Shown piece after piece: positions 24,646 through 33,079 of a stretch of DNA of 39,591 nucleotides. The notes beneath the pieces are model-generated. The model saw only the letters and a list, made by a program, of their open reading frames with translations. It had not been told where the DNA came from and searched no databases. The stretch covers positions 1 through 39,591 of the forward strand of contig CAJCIO010000137.1 in assembly GCA_903970465.1 (NCBI GenBank). The letters are read 5' to 3'. How positions within the stretch are numbered: position 1 is the first letter of the stretch; the number at the start of each line of letters is the position of its first letter. A program made the position numbers and the translations under genes. The DNA is from Gammaproteobacteria bacterium (GTDB lineage Bacteria > Pseudomonadota > Gammaproteobacteria > Pseudomonadales > Pseudomonadaceae).

Positions 24646-25019
24646 TTGTTGAAGATAACGCCGCTAATATGCGCCTGGCCTGCTTGCTGCTTACCAATGC
24701 AGGTCATAGCGTGATCTGTGCCACCGATGCGGAAACCGGACTGACCTTGGCACGTGAGCGCAAGCCTGAGCTGATCCTGATGGATATCCAGTTGCCCGGA
24801 ATGGATGGCCTCGCCGCCACTTCGATACTCAAGCGAGACGCTCATACCGCCGCCATTCCCGTTATCGCGCTGACCGCCATGGCCATGAAAGAAGATGCGG
24901 AAAAAATCCGCCTGGCCGGGTGCAATGCTTACATCGTCAAGCCGCTGCGTTATAAAGAGCTCTATAGGGTGATTAATACCCTGTTGGAAAATAATCTGCC
25001 CCAACAGCCTTTGGTGTGA
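24630..25019 (+). CDS. Stand-alone receiver (CheY/DivK-like) response regulator
   Basis: Single-domain receiver of 129 residues with no output domain. Acidic pair E8-D9, phosphoacceptor D52 (LILMDIQLPG), T82 (ALTAMA) and K104 (IVKP) are all present, so it should be phosphorylatable. It resembles DivK/PleD-type lone receivers that act through protein contacts. GTG 24630 is chosen because GGAGG (24621-24625) lies just before it and the frame then begins directly at the first receiver strand. It overlaps the kinase end, which implies coupled translation, and the next regulator starts 9 bases after its stop. Confidence 0.9.
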   Translation: MAEILIVEDNAANMRLACLLLTNAGHSVICATDAETGLTLARERKPELILMDIQLPGMDGLAATSILKRDAHTAAIPVIALTAMAMKEDAEKIRLAGCNAYIVKPLRYKELYRVINTLLENNLPQQPLV

Positions 25020-25028
25020 GTTTTCGCC

Positions 25029-27140
25029 ATGAATACACCCGCTACTGTCTTGATTGTCGATGATGAAGCGTCGGTCCGCAAACTGCTTGAGCTGTTTTTG
25101 CGCAATCAAGGATATACAACGCTGATCGCCGCTTGCGGCACCGATGCGCTTGCCATGGTCGAGCTGCACGCCCCTGATTTGATACTGCTCGACATCATGA
25201 TGCCGGGCATGGACGGTTATGAAGTCGCCCGTCAGCTCAAGGCCGATAAAGCAACTTCAAACATCCCGATCATCATGCTCTCCGCCCTTGGCGAACATGG
25301 CGCGCTGCTTTCGGGCCTGGAGGCGGGTGCCGAAGACTTCCTCAGCAAGCCGGTCGACAGTGCCGAGTTGTGGTTGCGGGTACGTAATCTTCTGCGGCTG
25401 AAGTCATTTGGCGATTATCTGAAAAGCCACAACCTGATGCTCGAAGAGCAACTGCAGCAACGCACCATCGACCTGGAGCGTTTTCGTTCGGCCATGGATG
25501 CCTCCGGTGACGCCATTTTCCTGGTCAGCCGCAAGACAATGCAGTTGATTGAATTCAACCGCCGCGCATGCGAAGTGCTGGGTTATACCGCCGAAGAGTT
25601 ACTGCGCAAAAAACCTGCCGATTTAGTCGATAGCTCTACCCGACAGCTTGAACAGCTCTACGACAAGATCATCGCCGGCAGAGGTCCCAGCGAGCCGACC
25701 GAAACCCGGCTCCACTGCAAGAGCGGCGCTCACATCCCGGTAGAAATCCACCGGCAGGCCTATAAAAGTGCCGATGACTGGATCATTGTCGGTATCGCAC
25801 GTGATATCAGCCAACGCAAGGAAGCCGACCAGCGCATCCTGAAAATGGCGCATTACGACACACTGACCGGATTACCTAACCGCAAACTCTTTTTCACGAC
25901 ACTGCAAATGGGCCTGACTCAGGCGGTGCTCAGCGGCTGGCAACTGGCAGTGGTGACGGTAGACCTGGACAATTTCAAGCACATCAACGAGACCTTTAGC
26001 CATTTGCAGGGCGACAAGGTACTGGCGACGTTCGCACAGCGTTTATCCAACTGCCTCAACGCCAGCGATACGCTCGGGCGCATGGACGGCGATGAGTTCG
26101 CGATGATCATGATCGTGCGTGAAGGGCAGCCAGGGCCTCAGCAGATAGTCGAACGCATTCGTGAGGCCCTTCGCGAGCCTTATGAACTGAACGGGCAATA
26201 CACTTCGATGGCCGCCAGTATGGGCATAGCGCTTTATCCCGGAGACGGTGAAGAGGCGGTGAGCTTGATCAAACACGCTAATACGGCGATGAACCGCGCC
26301 AAGAAACTGGGTGGCGATACTTATCGGTTCTATACCGCTGAAATGAATGTCGAAGCCTTGGCGCGGCAGGACATGGAAGTTGCCCTGCGCGACGCTGTCA
26401 AACAGCAGGCGTTCAGTGTGTTCTATCAGCCCAAAATGAGCGTGGCGGATGATTCGATATGCGGTCTGGAGGCCTTGTTGCGCTGGCAGCGACCGGGGCT
26501 GCCCGATGTTTCGCCGGCCGTGTTTGTACCGATTCTAGAGAGCGCAGGCCTGATTTCCGAGGTAGGCAGGTGGGTCATCGGCGATGTGTGCAGGCAAATG
26601 GCCGTCTGGCGTCTGGCTGGCTATGCCCCCCTTCAGGTGGCTGTGAACGTGTCGGGTGACCAGATCACCAAGGGCCATCTGGTTGCCGATATCGAACAGG
26701 CGCTCAGCGAACACCAGATCGACGCGAAGTGGCTCGAAATCGAACTGACCGAAAGCTCACTGATGGAAAATACCGCCCACACTATTGCCCGCTTGCAAGC
26801 GCTTCAGCAATTGGGCGTGAAGATATCCATCGACGATTTCGGCACCGGTTATTCCAGTCTCGCGTATTTACGTCGATTTCCGATCGACAAGCTCAAGATC
26901 GATATTGCCTTTATTCGTGAAGTCACCAGTAATCCGCAGGACGCGGCCATTGCCCGAACGATCATCGAGTTGGCGCACAGCCTTAACTTGACGGTCATCG
27001 CGGAAGGCGTCGAGACGCCCGAGCAATTGGCATTCCTCGCGGTCAATGGCTGTGATCAGGCCCAGGGGTATCTGTTCAGCAAGCCTCTGCCGCTTGAGGC
27101 ATTAGAGGTGTTTTTGCGGGATCGGCAGCGCTTGAGTTGA
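25029..27140 (+). CDS. REC-PAS-GGDEF-EAL response regulator (cyclic di-GMP turnover)
   Basis: Response regulator of 703 residues. The receiver (1-125) has D11, D12, D55, S85 and K107. A linker coiled coil, then PAS (about 150-265, ending ARDISQRKEAD), GGDEF (about 270-440) and EAL (about 450-700) follow. The GGDEF signature reads D353-G-D-E-F: the first Gly is Asp while the metal-binding acid and EF remain. Where an RxxD inhibitory site would sit, the sequence is NASD. The EAL domain looks complete: E481-A-L, NVSGDQ, ELTES, IDDFGTGYSS, DKLKID and AEGVETPEQ. Phosphodiesterase activity is therefore the safer prediction; cyclase activity is uncertain. The architecture is that of P. putida CfcR (Rup4959), but the neighbours I recall for that gene differ. 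It probably acts downstream of the kinase two genes upstream. Confidence 0.93.
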   Translation: MNTPATVLIVDDEASVRKLLELFLRNQGYTTLIAACGTDALAMVELHAPDLILLDIMMPGMDGYEVARQLKADKATSNIPIIMLSALGEHGALLSGLEAGAEDFLSKPVDSAELWLRVRNLLRLKSFGDYLKSHNLMLEEQLQQRTIDLERFRSAMDASGDAIFLVSRKTMQLIEFNRRACEVLGYTAEELLRKKPADLVDSSTRQLEQLYDKIIAGRGPSEPTETRLHCKSGAHIPVEIHRQAYKSADDWIIVGIARDISQRKEADQRILKMAHYDTLTGLPNRKLFFTTLQMGLTQAVLSGWQLAVVTVDLDNFKHINETFSHLQGDKVLATFAQRLSNCLNASDTLGRMDGDEFAMIMIVREGQPGPQQIVERIREALREPYELNGQYTSMAASMGIALYPGDGEEAVSLIKHANTAMNRAKKLGGDTYRFYTAEMNVEALARQDMEVALRDAVKQQAFSVFYQPKMSVADDSICGLEALLRWQRPGLPDVSPAVFVPILESAGLISEVGRWVIGDVCRQMAVWRLAGYAPLQVAVNVSGDQITKGHLVADIEQALSEHQIDAKWLEIELTESSLMENTAHTIARLQALQQLGVKISIDDFGTGYSSLAYLRRFPIDKLKIDIAFIREVTSNPQDAAIARTIIELAHSLNLTVIAEGVETPEQLAFLAVNGCDQAQGYLFSKPLPLEALEVFLRDRQRLS

Positions 27141-27203
27141 TTGACTCCACTACTGACCTGCAGCCAGGGGCGGCCTGCATCATGATGGCGCGGCGGGGCG
27201 CGC

Positions 27204-28103
27204 ATGGCTGACTTTGCCGAGCTGCCCCGTGCTCCCTTGCAGCCTGTTGCCCTCGACTGGGCGCTGGCGGCAGGTATCGAACTCGCCGTGCTGCGCCTGG
27301 ACCTGATCGACCCGCTGATCTGCGGCAACAAGAGCTACAAGCTCGCGGGTTATTGGCAGCAGGCGCAAAAAATCGGCGCCCGGGGCTTGATCAGCCTGGG
27401 CGGTGACCATTCCAATCATCTGCATGCCTTGGCAGCAGCGGGGCAGCGCTTTGGTTTCAGCACCGTCGGGCTGTTGCGCGGCGAGCCGCACGAGACGCCG
27501 ACGGTGAAGGATCTGCAGGCCTTCGGCATGCAACTGCACTGGCTGGGCTATAGCGGTTATCGAGCGCGGCATCGGACGGATTTCTGGGCGCCGTGGCAGG
27601 CGCTCTATCCACAATTGATGCCAGTGCCGGAGGGCGGTGGTGGCCACTTGGGCTTGGTGGGTGGCGCGGTGCTGGTCGAACAGGCGCGGGCGCAATTGGC
27701 CACGCTGGGCTGGGGCGATTACGCGGCCTGGTGGCTCGCCTGTGGCACGGGTACCACGCTGGCGAGTCTGGTGTGCGCCGAAGAAGGCGCGCATCCGGTG
27801 TACGGCGCGTTGGCGGTACCGATGAATCACGGCGTGCCGGAACAGGTGGCTGCGCTGGCAGGCCCAGAGGGTTATGAACTGCTCGACGCCTGCCGGGGTG
27901 GATTCGGCAAGGTGGATGACGCGTTGATTGCGTTCATGGTCGATTGCGAGCGGCAGATGGGCATGCTGCTGGAGCCGTTGTACACGGCCAAGGCGTTGTG
28001 GGCGTTGCGAGAGGAGATCCTCGAAGAGCGTTTCGCGAGAGGCTCTCGTCTGATCTTCGTTCATACCGGCGGTCTGCAGGGACGACGCGGATTCGGGTTA
28101 TGA
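27204..28103 (+). CDS. PLP-dependent ACC deaminase/D-cysteine desulfhydrase family protein
   Basis: Predicted pyridoxal-phosphate enzyme of fold type II, 299 residues. The cofactor lysine should be in GNKSYKL (K43 or K46), followed by the conserved ISLGGDHSNHLHALAAAG and, further on, a Gly-rich phosphate-binding loop ACGTGTTLASL. The family includes 1-aminocyclopropane-1-carboxylate deaminase and D-cysteine desulfhydrase. This protein is about 40 residues shorter than typical AcdS, so true ACC deaminase activity is doubtful and the substrate is open. The start is ATG 27204 with a weak GGGGC upstream. It begins 63 bases after the cyclic-di-GMP regulator and converges on the DUF1853 gene. Confidence 0.82.
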   Translation: MADFAELPRAPLQPVALDWALAAGIELAVLRLDLIDPLICGNKSYKLAGYWQQAQKIGARGLISLGGDHSNHLHALAAAGQRFGFSTVGLLRGEPHETPTVKDLQAFGMQLHWLGYSGYRARHRTDFWAPWQALYPQLMPVPEGGGGHLGLVGGAVLVEQARAQLATLGWGDYAAWWLACGTGTTLASLVCAEEGAHPVYGALAVPMNHGVPEQVAALAGPEGYELLDACRGGFGKVDDALIAFMVDCERQMGMLLEPLYTAKALWALREEILEERFARGSRLIFVHTGGLQGRRGFGL

Positions 28104-28125
28104 ACCGAATCCCGGCAGGGGCTGC

Positions 28126-29064
28126 TCAGCCCGCGAGCATCGGCCAGGCATCGGCGACGAGGAATAACCGCTCGGCCTCATGGCAATCGCCGTCATCGCC
28201 CTCGACCATGCGCACCACCAACTGCGCCCTGGCCTGGGGTTCCAAGCCGTGTCGCCACTCATCGAAGCGCGTTTCATCCCAACATTCCTCTACCGTGCAG
28301 CGCGCCGGCCCCAACCAGGCCTCCCGCGCCAGCGGCTGCCAATGGCCGGTGGGGCGGCTGGCTATAAAGGCATCCCAATCCCGCCGATGCAGCCACTGAC
28401 CGCGCAGATGCTCGGGATCGGCCCCCAATGGCGCCGTGCAGTCGACCCGCCAGGGATAAAACAGATACCCCGCCAGCCATAGATGGGAATCACAGGAGCC
28501 AATCCCCAGCGCGCTCAAGGCCGCCACGCTCTGCGGCCGTGCTGCCATGGGCAACTGGTGCTGGCTCAGGTGGCCGAGCTTCAGGCCCAGGCGATCTTGG
28601 CAACCTGGCCCCAGCCACGCCAGCGCCTGAGTGCCATCCCCTGCAGTCGGGCCCAGATACAGCTTCACTGCCAGTTCGAGGTGGTGCACGCCGTCACGGT
28701 CGCGCAGCACCATGTCCAGTTCGCCCAGGGTGTGGCCGTTGTCGCGAATCGGCAGATTGGCCGCCAGCAACTCCACCCCCGGCGCGTGGCTGAGGGCAAA
28801 CTGCCAGAGGCGTTCGTAATAGACGCCCAGCCGCCGAGTGTTGCCGTGGGTCAGCCACTGCAACAACGGCGTCGGATCGCGGTCAAGATCTTCTAGCCAG
28901 CGCTGCAAGCCTGCGGCTGTCCAGTCGCTGGCCGTCAGCGGATGACGTTGCCGCCAAGGCGCTACACTGAGCAGCGGCGGGGCGAAAAGCGCCCAGGCAA
29001 GATCGCGGACCTGAAGCTGGCGCAGGTGCCTGGGCAGTGCTGTCAAGGAGGGGAACGGGTTCAT
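28126..29064 (-). CDS. DUF1853 family protein, nuclease-like motif
   Basis: Conserved protein of 312 residues, by memory the DUF1853 family that neighbours NAD kinase in Pseudomonas. The start giving MNPFPSLTALPRHLRQL is used; a longer in-frame reading adds sequence that crosses the NAD kinase promoter. Within it, LGELDMVLRD followed by HHLELAVKLYLG looks like the E-x-D ... E-x3-K core of the PD-(D/E)XK nuclease fold. That is my inference and no function is established. No signal peptide or membrane segment is seen. It is divergent from NAD kinase across 157 bases and convergent with the PLP enzyme. Confidence 0.8.
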   Translation of the reverse strand: MNPFPSLTALPRHLRQLQVRDLAWALFAPPLLSVAPWRQRHPLTASDWTAAGLQRWLEDLDRDPTPLLQWLTHGNTRRLGVYYERLWQFALSHAPGVELLAANLPIRDNGHTLGELDMVLRDRDGVHHLELAVKLYLGPTAGDGTQALAWLGPGCQDRLGLKLGHLSQHQLPMAARPQSVAALSALGIGSCDSHLWLAGYLFYPWRVDCTAPLGADPEHLRGQWLHRRDWDAFIASRPTGHWQPLAREAWLGPARCTVEECWDETRFDEWRHGLEPQARAQLVVRMVEGDDGDCHEAERLFLVADAWPMLAG

Positions 29065-29103
29065 GCTGCGAGCATAGCGGTTTGCGCCCTGGCTGAAAGG
29101 ATT

Positions 29104-29131
29104 TTGTCCTGTGATTGCTTTCCGCCATAAT
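29104..29131 (+). promoter_or_regulatory. Sigma70-like promoter of the NAD kinase operon
   Basis: TTGTCC (29104-29109), 16-base gap, CATAAT (29126-29131). The matches are four of six and five of six. It lies about 90 bases before the NAD kinase start in the divergent gap with DUF1853. Confidence 0.5.
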
Positions 29132-29221
29132 CGGCCCCACTTACAGTGGACTGCGCTCGGCGTTGTGCCGGCGCCCGTTATCGATTTGAAGTGGCATGCC
29201 GTTCGTGCCTGCAGGAGCCCC

Positions 29222-30112
29222 ATGGAGCAGTTTCGTAATATCGGCATTATCGGTCGCCTCGGCAGCTCGCAGGTCATCGACACTGTTCGCCGGCTGAAGA
29301 GGTTCCTGCTGGAACGCCAACTGCACGTCATCCTCGAAGACACCATCGCCGAGGCGCTGCCCGGTCACGGCCTGCAGACCTCCTCGCGCAAGATGCTCGG
29401 CGAGGTCTGTGATCTGGTGATCGTGGTCGGCGGTGACGGCAGTCTGCTGGGTGCTGCGCGGGCACTGGCCAAGCACAACACGCCGGTGCTGGGCATCAAC
29501 CGCGGCAGTCTGGGCTTTTTGACCGATATTCGCCCCGACGAACTCGAGGTCAAGGTCGCCGAGGTGCTGGACGGCCACTACCTGGTGGAAAACCGCTTCC
29601 TCCTGCAAGCCGAAGTCCGCCGCCACGGTGAGTCCACGGGGCAGGGCGACGCGCTCAACGACGTGGTGCTGCACCCCGGCAAATCGACGCGGATGATCGA
29701 GTTCGAGATCTACATCGACGGCCAGTTCGTCTGCAGCCAGAAGGCCGACGGCCTGATCGTCGCCACGCCCACCGGCTCCACGGCGTATGCGCTGTCGGCC
29801 GGCGGCCCGATCATGCACCCCAAGCTCGACGCGATCGTCATCGTGCCGATGTACCCGCACACCTTGTCGGGGCGACCGATCGTGGTCGACGGCAACAGCG
29901 AGCTGAAAATCGTCGTGTCCAAGGACATGACCATTTATCCCCAAGTGTCCTGCGACGGCCAGAACCACTTTACCTGCGCCCCTGGCGACACCATCACCGT
30001 CAGCAAGAAGTCGCAGAAGCTGCGCCTGATCCATCCGCTGGACCATAACTACTATGAAGTCTGTCGCACCAAGCTGGGGTGGGGCAGTCGGCTCGGTGGT
30101 GGAGGCGATTGA
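29222..30112 (+). CDS. nadK: NAD kinase
   Basis: Phosphorylates NAD to NADP with ATP in the cytoplasm; essential in most bacteria. The 296 residues carry the GGDG motif (70-73, VVVGGDGSLLGAAR), INRGSLGFLTDI, NDVVLH and the NAD-binding ATPTGSTAYALSAGGPI. ATG 29222 has AGGAG at 29213-29217 and gives the family start MEQFRNIGIIGR; the frame continues upstream without homology. Its TGA overlaps the ATG of the phosphatase gene (TGATG), so it heads a coupled operon. Confidence 0.96.
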   Translation: MEQFRNIGIIGRLGSSQVIDTVRRLKRFLLERQLHVILEDTIAEALPGHGLQTSSRKMLGEVCDLVIVVGGDGSLLGAARALAKHNTPVLGINRGSLGFLTDIRPDELEVKVAEVLDGHYLVENRFLLQAEVRRHGESTGQGDALNDVVLHPGKSTRMIEFEIYIDGQFVCSQKADGLIVATPTGSTAYALSAGGPIMHPKLDAIVIVPMYPHTLSGRPIVVDGNSELKIVVSKDMTIYPQVSCDGQNHFTCAPGDTITVSKKSQKLRLIHPLDHNYYEVCRTKLGWGSRLGGGGD

Positions 30113-31083
30113 TGCTTGATCCCGCGCGAAGTTACGATCTGATCGGCGACGTGCATGGGTGCGCCCATACCCTCGAGCATCTGCTCGACACCCTCGGTTA
30201 TCGCCTGACCCAAGGGGTGTGGCGGCATCCGTCGCGCCAGGCGTTGTTTCTGGGCGACATCATCGACCGTGGCCCGCGGATCCGCGAGGCCTTGCACATC
30301 GTCCATGGCATGGTCGAAGCCGGCCAGGCCCATTGCATCATGGGCAACCACGAGTTCAATGCGCTCGGCTGGGTGACCCCGGCCGATCCGCACAGCGGCA
30401 AGACCTTCGTGCGCGAGCACAGTCCGCGGCACCTGCGTCTGATCGGCGAAACCCTGCGCCAGCTCGAGGACTACCCCCACGACTGGCAGGACTTTCTTGG
30501 CTGGTTCTACACGATGCCGCTGTTCCTCGACGTCGGGCGCTTCCGTGCGGTGCATGCCTGTTGGGACAGTGGGGTGATCGAAGTGCTGCGCAAGGACTAT
30601 CCCGACGGCCGCATCGATCAATCGCTGATTCAGGCTTCGTCGATTCGGGACAGCTTCGCCGCCAATGCCTTCGACCGCCTGCTGCGCGGCACCGATATGC
30701 GCCTGCCGGGGGGCCTGACCCTGACCGGCGGCGACGGACTGACGCGCTCGTTCTTCCGCACCAAGTTCTGGGAGGACGATCCACAAACCTATGGAGACAT
30801 TGTGTTCCAACCCGACGCACTGCCTGAACAGGTGGCTCTCACACCGCTGAGCTCCAGCGACAAGGGCGCGCTGCTGCGCTATGGCGCCGATGAGCCGCTG
30901 TTGTTCGTCGGCCATTATTGGCGCAGCGGCCGACCGGCGCCGATCCGTCCCAACCTGGCGTGCCTGGACTACAGCGCGGTGCTGTACGGCAAGCTGGTGG
31001 CCTACCGGCTGGACCAGGAAACCACCCTCGATCCGCGCAAGTTCGTGTGGGTCGATGTGCAGCGGCCGGAGATCACACCATGA
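30112..31083 (+). CDS. PPP-type metallophosphoesterase
   Basis: Predicted cytoplasmic phosphatase of 323 residues with the three PPP-family metal motifs: GDVHG near the N-terminus, GDIIDRGP and GNHE, followed by a later conserved HACWDSG. Such proteins include Ser/Thr phosphatases and nucleotide (for example Ap4A) hydrolases, and the sequence does not decide the substrate. ATG 30112 overlaps the NAD kinase stop, with GGAGG at 30101-30105. Its own stop overlaps the rhomboid ATG. Its position next to NAD kinase is conserved in Pseudomonas as I recall. Confidence 0.9.
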   Translation: MLDPARSYDLIGDVHGCAHTLEHLLDTLGYRLTQGVWRHPSRQALFLGDIIDRGPRIREALHIVHGMVEAGQAHCIMGNHEFNALGWVTPADPHSGKTFVREHSPRHLRLIGETLRQLEDYPHDWQDFLGWFYTMPLFLDVGRFRAVHACWDSGVIEVLRKDYPDGRIDQSLIQASSIRDSFAANAFDRLLRGTDMRLPGGLTLTGGDGLTRSFFRTKFWEDDPQTYGDIVFQPDALPEQVALTPLSSSDKGALLRYGADEPLLFVGHYWRSGRPAPIRPNLACLDYSAVLYGKLVAYRLDQETTLDPRKFVWVDVQRPEITP

Positions 31084-31967
31084 GCCCGGTTGCCGTATTA
31101 CGCCTGCCGTTGTCGCAGGACTTGACTGGGTTCGTCGGCCTGCTGCGCAAATTGCAGGTGCCACACCGTGTCAGCGAGGAGGGTGATCAACAGGTATTGT
31201 GGTCGGTCAACGAGGGCATGGCCGAAGACATCCGCCAGCTCTACGGGCGATTCCCGGATGGCAACGCCGACGTCGATATCCCGCTGACCCTCGAACACAG
31301 CAGTCGCCCGAGTGTCGTTCAGCAACTGCGCGGCAGCCTGATGACAGCGGCGATCTTGTTGCTGTGCGTCGTCGTCGGCGCGATCAGCCTGCTGGGTGAA
31401 CATCTGCAGCCGCTGCACTGGCTGACCTTCCAGGATTTTGCCCTGCGCGGCGATTACGCCTACTTCAAACCGCTGGCTGCGAGTCTGCAGGAGGGGCAGG
31501 TGTGGCGATTGTTCACGCCGATGCTGATCCACTTCGGCATTCTGCACCTGGCCATGAACGGGCTCTGGTACTGGGAGCTGGGGCGGCGTATCGAGCTGCG
31601 CCAGGGGCGCTGGTATTTGCTGGGCCTGACGCTGCTGTTCAGTGCTGTTTCAAACGTGATCCAGTACCTGTTCAGCGGCCCAAGCCTGTTTGGCGGGCTG
31701 TCCGGCGTGCTCTACGGTTTGCTCGGGCATATCTGGCTGTTCCAGTGGCTGGCGCCGACGCCAGCGTATCGCATGCCGCGGGGCGTGCTGGTGATGATGT
31801 TGATCTGGCTGCTGCTGTGCCTGTCCGGGTTGGTCAGCCTGCTGGGCTTCGGCGAAATCGCCAATGGTGCCCACGTGGGCGGGTTGTTGGTCGGCTGTTG
31901 CAGCGGGCTCTTGGGCGGTTGGCTCGCACGCCGTAAACTAGGCACATCCTTGAGGAGCATTGAATGA
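31080..31967 (+). CDS. Rhomboid-family intramembrane serine protease
   Basis: Predicted inner-membrane protease of 295 residues. A soluble N-terminal region (about 1-80) precedes the membrane core. Core motifs are HLAMNGLWYWELG (the family's HxxxN signature), GLSGVLYG with catalytic Ser208, and AHVGG with His265, so the Ser-His dyad is intact. It is longer at the N-terminus than minimal rhomboids, like E. coli GlpG. ATG 31080 overlaps the phosphatase stop (ATGA), and its TGA overlaps the next ATG in the same way. Substrate is unknown. Confidence 0.9.
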   Translation: MSPVAVLRLPLSQDLTGFVGLLRKLQVPHRVSEEGDQQVLWSVNEGMAEDIRQLYGRFPDGNADVDIPLTLEHSSRPSVVQQLRGSLMTAAILLLCVVVGAISLLGEHLQPLHWLTFQDFALRGDYAYFKPLAASLQEGQVWRLFTPMLIHFGILHLAMNGLWYWELGRRIELRQGRWYLLGLTLLFSAVSNVIQYLFSGPSLFGGLSGVLYGLLGHIWLFQWLAPTPAYRMPRGVLVMMLIWLLLCLSGLVSLLGFGEIANGAHVGGLLVGCCSGLLGGWLARRKLGTSLRSIE

Positions 31968-32224
31968 CTTCGTTTACCCACATGATCGAAAACATCACCC
32001 CCGACATCTACGAAAGCCTCAAGCTGGCCGTCGAGATCGGCAAGTGGTCGGACGGCCGCAAGCTCACCACCGAGCAGAAAGAACTGTCCCTGCAGGCGAT
32101 CATCGCCTGGGAAATGAACAACCTGCCCGAAGATCAGCGTACCGGTTACATGGGCCCGCAGGAATGCAGCTCCAAGTCGGCGCCGGTCGCCAATATCCTG
32201 TTCAAGTCGGACGCTATCCATTGA
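31964..32224 (+). CDS. YeaC/DUF1315 family small protein
   Basis: Small acidic protein of 86 residues, recognised as the YeaC (DUF1315) family from the pattern ITPDIYESLKLAVEIGKW, DGRKLT, EQKELSLQAIIAWE and a C-terminal YM. No function is established. It is soluble with no signal peptide. GAGGAG lies 6 bases before ATG 31964, and both ends overlap neighbours in the operon. Confidence 0.88.
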   Translation: MTSFTHMIENITPDIYESLKLAVEIGKWSDGRKLTTEQKELSLQAIIAWEMNNLPEDQRTGYMGPQECSSKSAPVANILFKSDAIH

Positions 32225-33066
32225 CCGATCTACCTTTGCAAGAGCTGGGGCGCGGTGCCGTCAACAAGATGGCCACCGAGCTGCAGGATGACGCCGTGCA
32301 GTACCAGTTTCGCCTCGGCGAGCTGCGCATTCCGGTCAACCCGCTGATCGGCAAAACGGTGCGCCTCGAATACCTGGGCGCCATCCATTGCGTGAACTGT
32401 GGGCGCAAGACCAAGACCAGCTTCAGCCAAGGCTATTGCTACCCGTGCATGACCAAGCTGGCGTCCTGTGACGTGTGCATCATGGCTCCGGAAAAATGCC
32501 ACTACGACGCGGGCACCTGCCGCGACCCTGGTTGGGGCGAGCAGTTCTGCATGACCGACCACGTGGTGTACCTGGCGAATTCGTCGGGCATCAAGGTCGG
32601 CATCACCCGCGCCAGCCAACTGCCGACCCGCTGGCTCGACCAGGGTGCGAGTCAGGCGCTGCCGATCATGCGCGTGGCGACCCGGCAGCAGTCCGGGCTG
32701 GTCGAAGACCTGTTTCGTTCCCAGGTTGCCGACCGCACCAACTGGCGCGCGCTGCTCAAGGGCGAGGCCCAGGCCGTGGACCTGGTCGCCGTGCGCGACC
32801 AGTTGTTCGACAGCTGCGCCGCCGGTATCCATATGCTGCAGGCGCGTTTCGGCCTGCAGGCGATCCAGGCGCTGCTGGACGTCGAGCCGCTGCAAATCCG
32901 CTACCCGGTCAGCGAGTACCCGACCAAGGTCGTCAGCTTCAACCTGGACAAGACCCCGATCGTCGAAGGCACCCTGATGGGCATCAAGGGCCAATACCTG
33001 ATCTTCGACACCGGGGTGATCAATATTCGCAAATACACGGCGTATCAACTCGCCGTGCACCAGTAA
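32221..33066 (+). CDS. DUF2797 protein, zinc-ribbon plus GIY-YIG-like region
   Basis: Conserved protein of 281 residues. A Cys-rich part carries CVNCGRKT, then YCYPC, CDVC, CHYDAGTC and a last Cys, likely binding zinc. It is followed by HVVYLANSSGIKVGITR, PTRWLDQGA and a helix with VEDLF, an order that resembles GIY-YIG/T5orf172 nuclease domains (my inference). The family is DUF2797 by memory. I start at TTG 32221, which overlaps the YeaC stop and keeps LQELGRGAVNKMATEL; the first ATG (32269) would remove this conserved beginning. Ribosome site is weak, so translation is probably coupled. PepN follows 13 bases after the stop. Confidence 0.85.
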   Translation: MTDLPLQELGRGAVNKMATELQDDAVQYQFRLGELRIPVNPLIGKTVRLEYLGAIHCVNCGRKTKTSFSQGYCYPCMTKLASCDVCIMAPEKCHYDAGTCRDPGWGEQFCMTDHVVYLANSSGIKVGITRASQLPTRWLDQGASQALPIMRVATRQQSGLVEDLFRSQVADRTNWRALLKGEAQAVDLVAVRDQLFDSCAAGIHMLQARFGLQAIQALLDVEPLQIRYPVSEYPTKVVSFNLDKTPIVEGTLMGIKGQYLIFDTGVINIRKYTAYQLAVHQ

Positions 33067-33079
33067 AAGGATGCAGGCC

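Noticed and set aside
27204..28103. Bona fide ACC deaminase (acdS)
   Set aside because: Too short and the cofactor-site context differs from AcdS; the family level is as far as the sequence allows.
29065..29346. Upstream extension of the DUF1853 gene
   Set aside because: It would run through the NAD kinase promoter and into its coding region, and the added residues look non-native.
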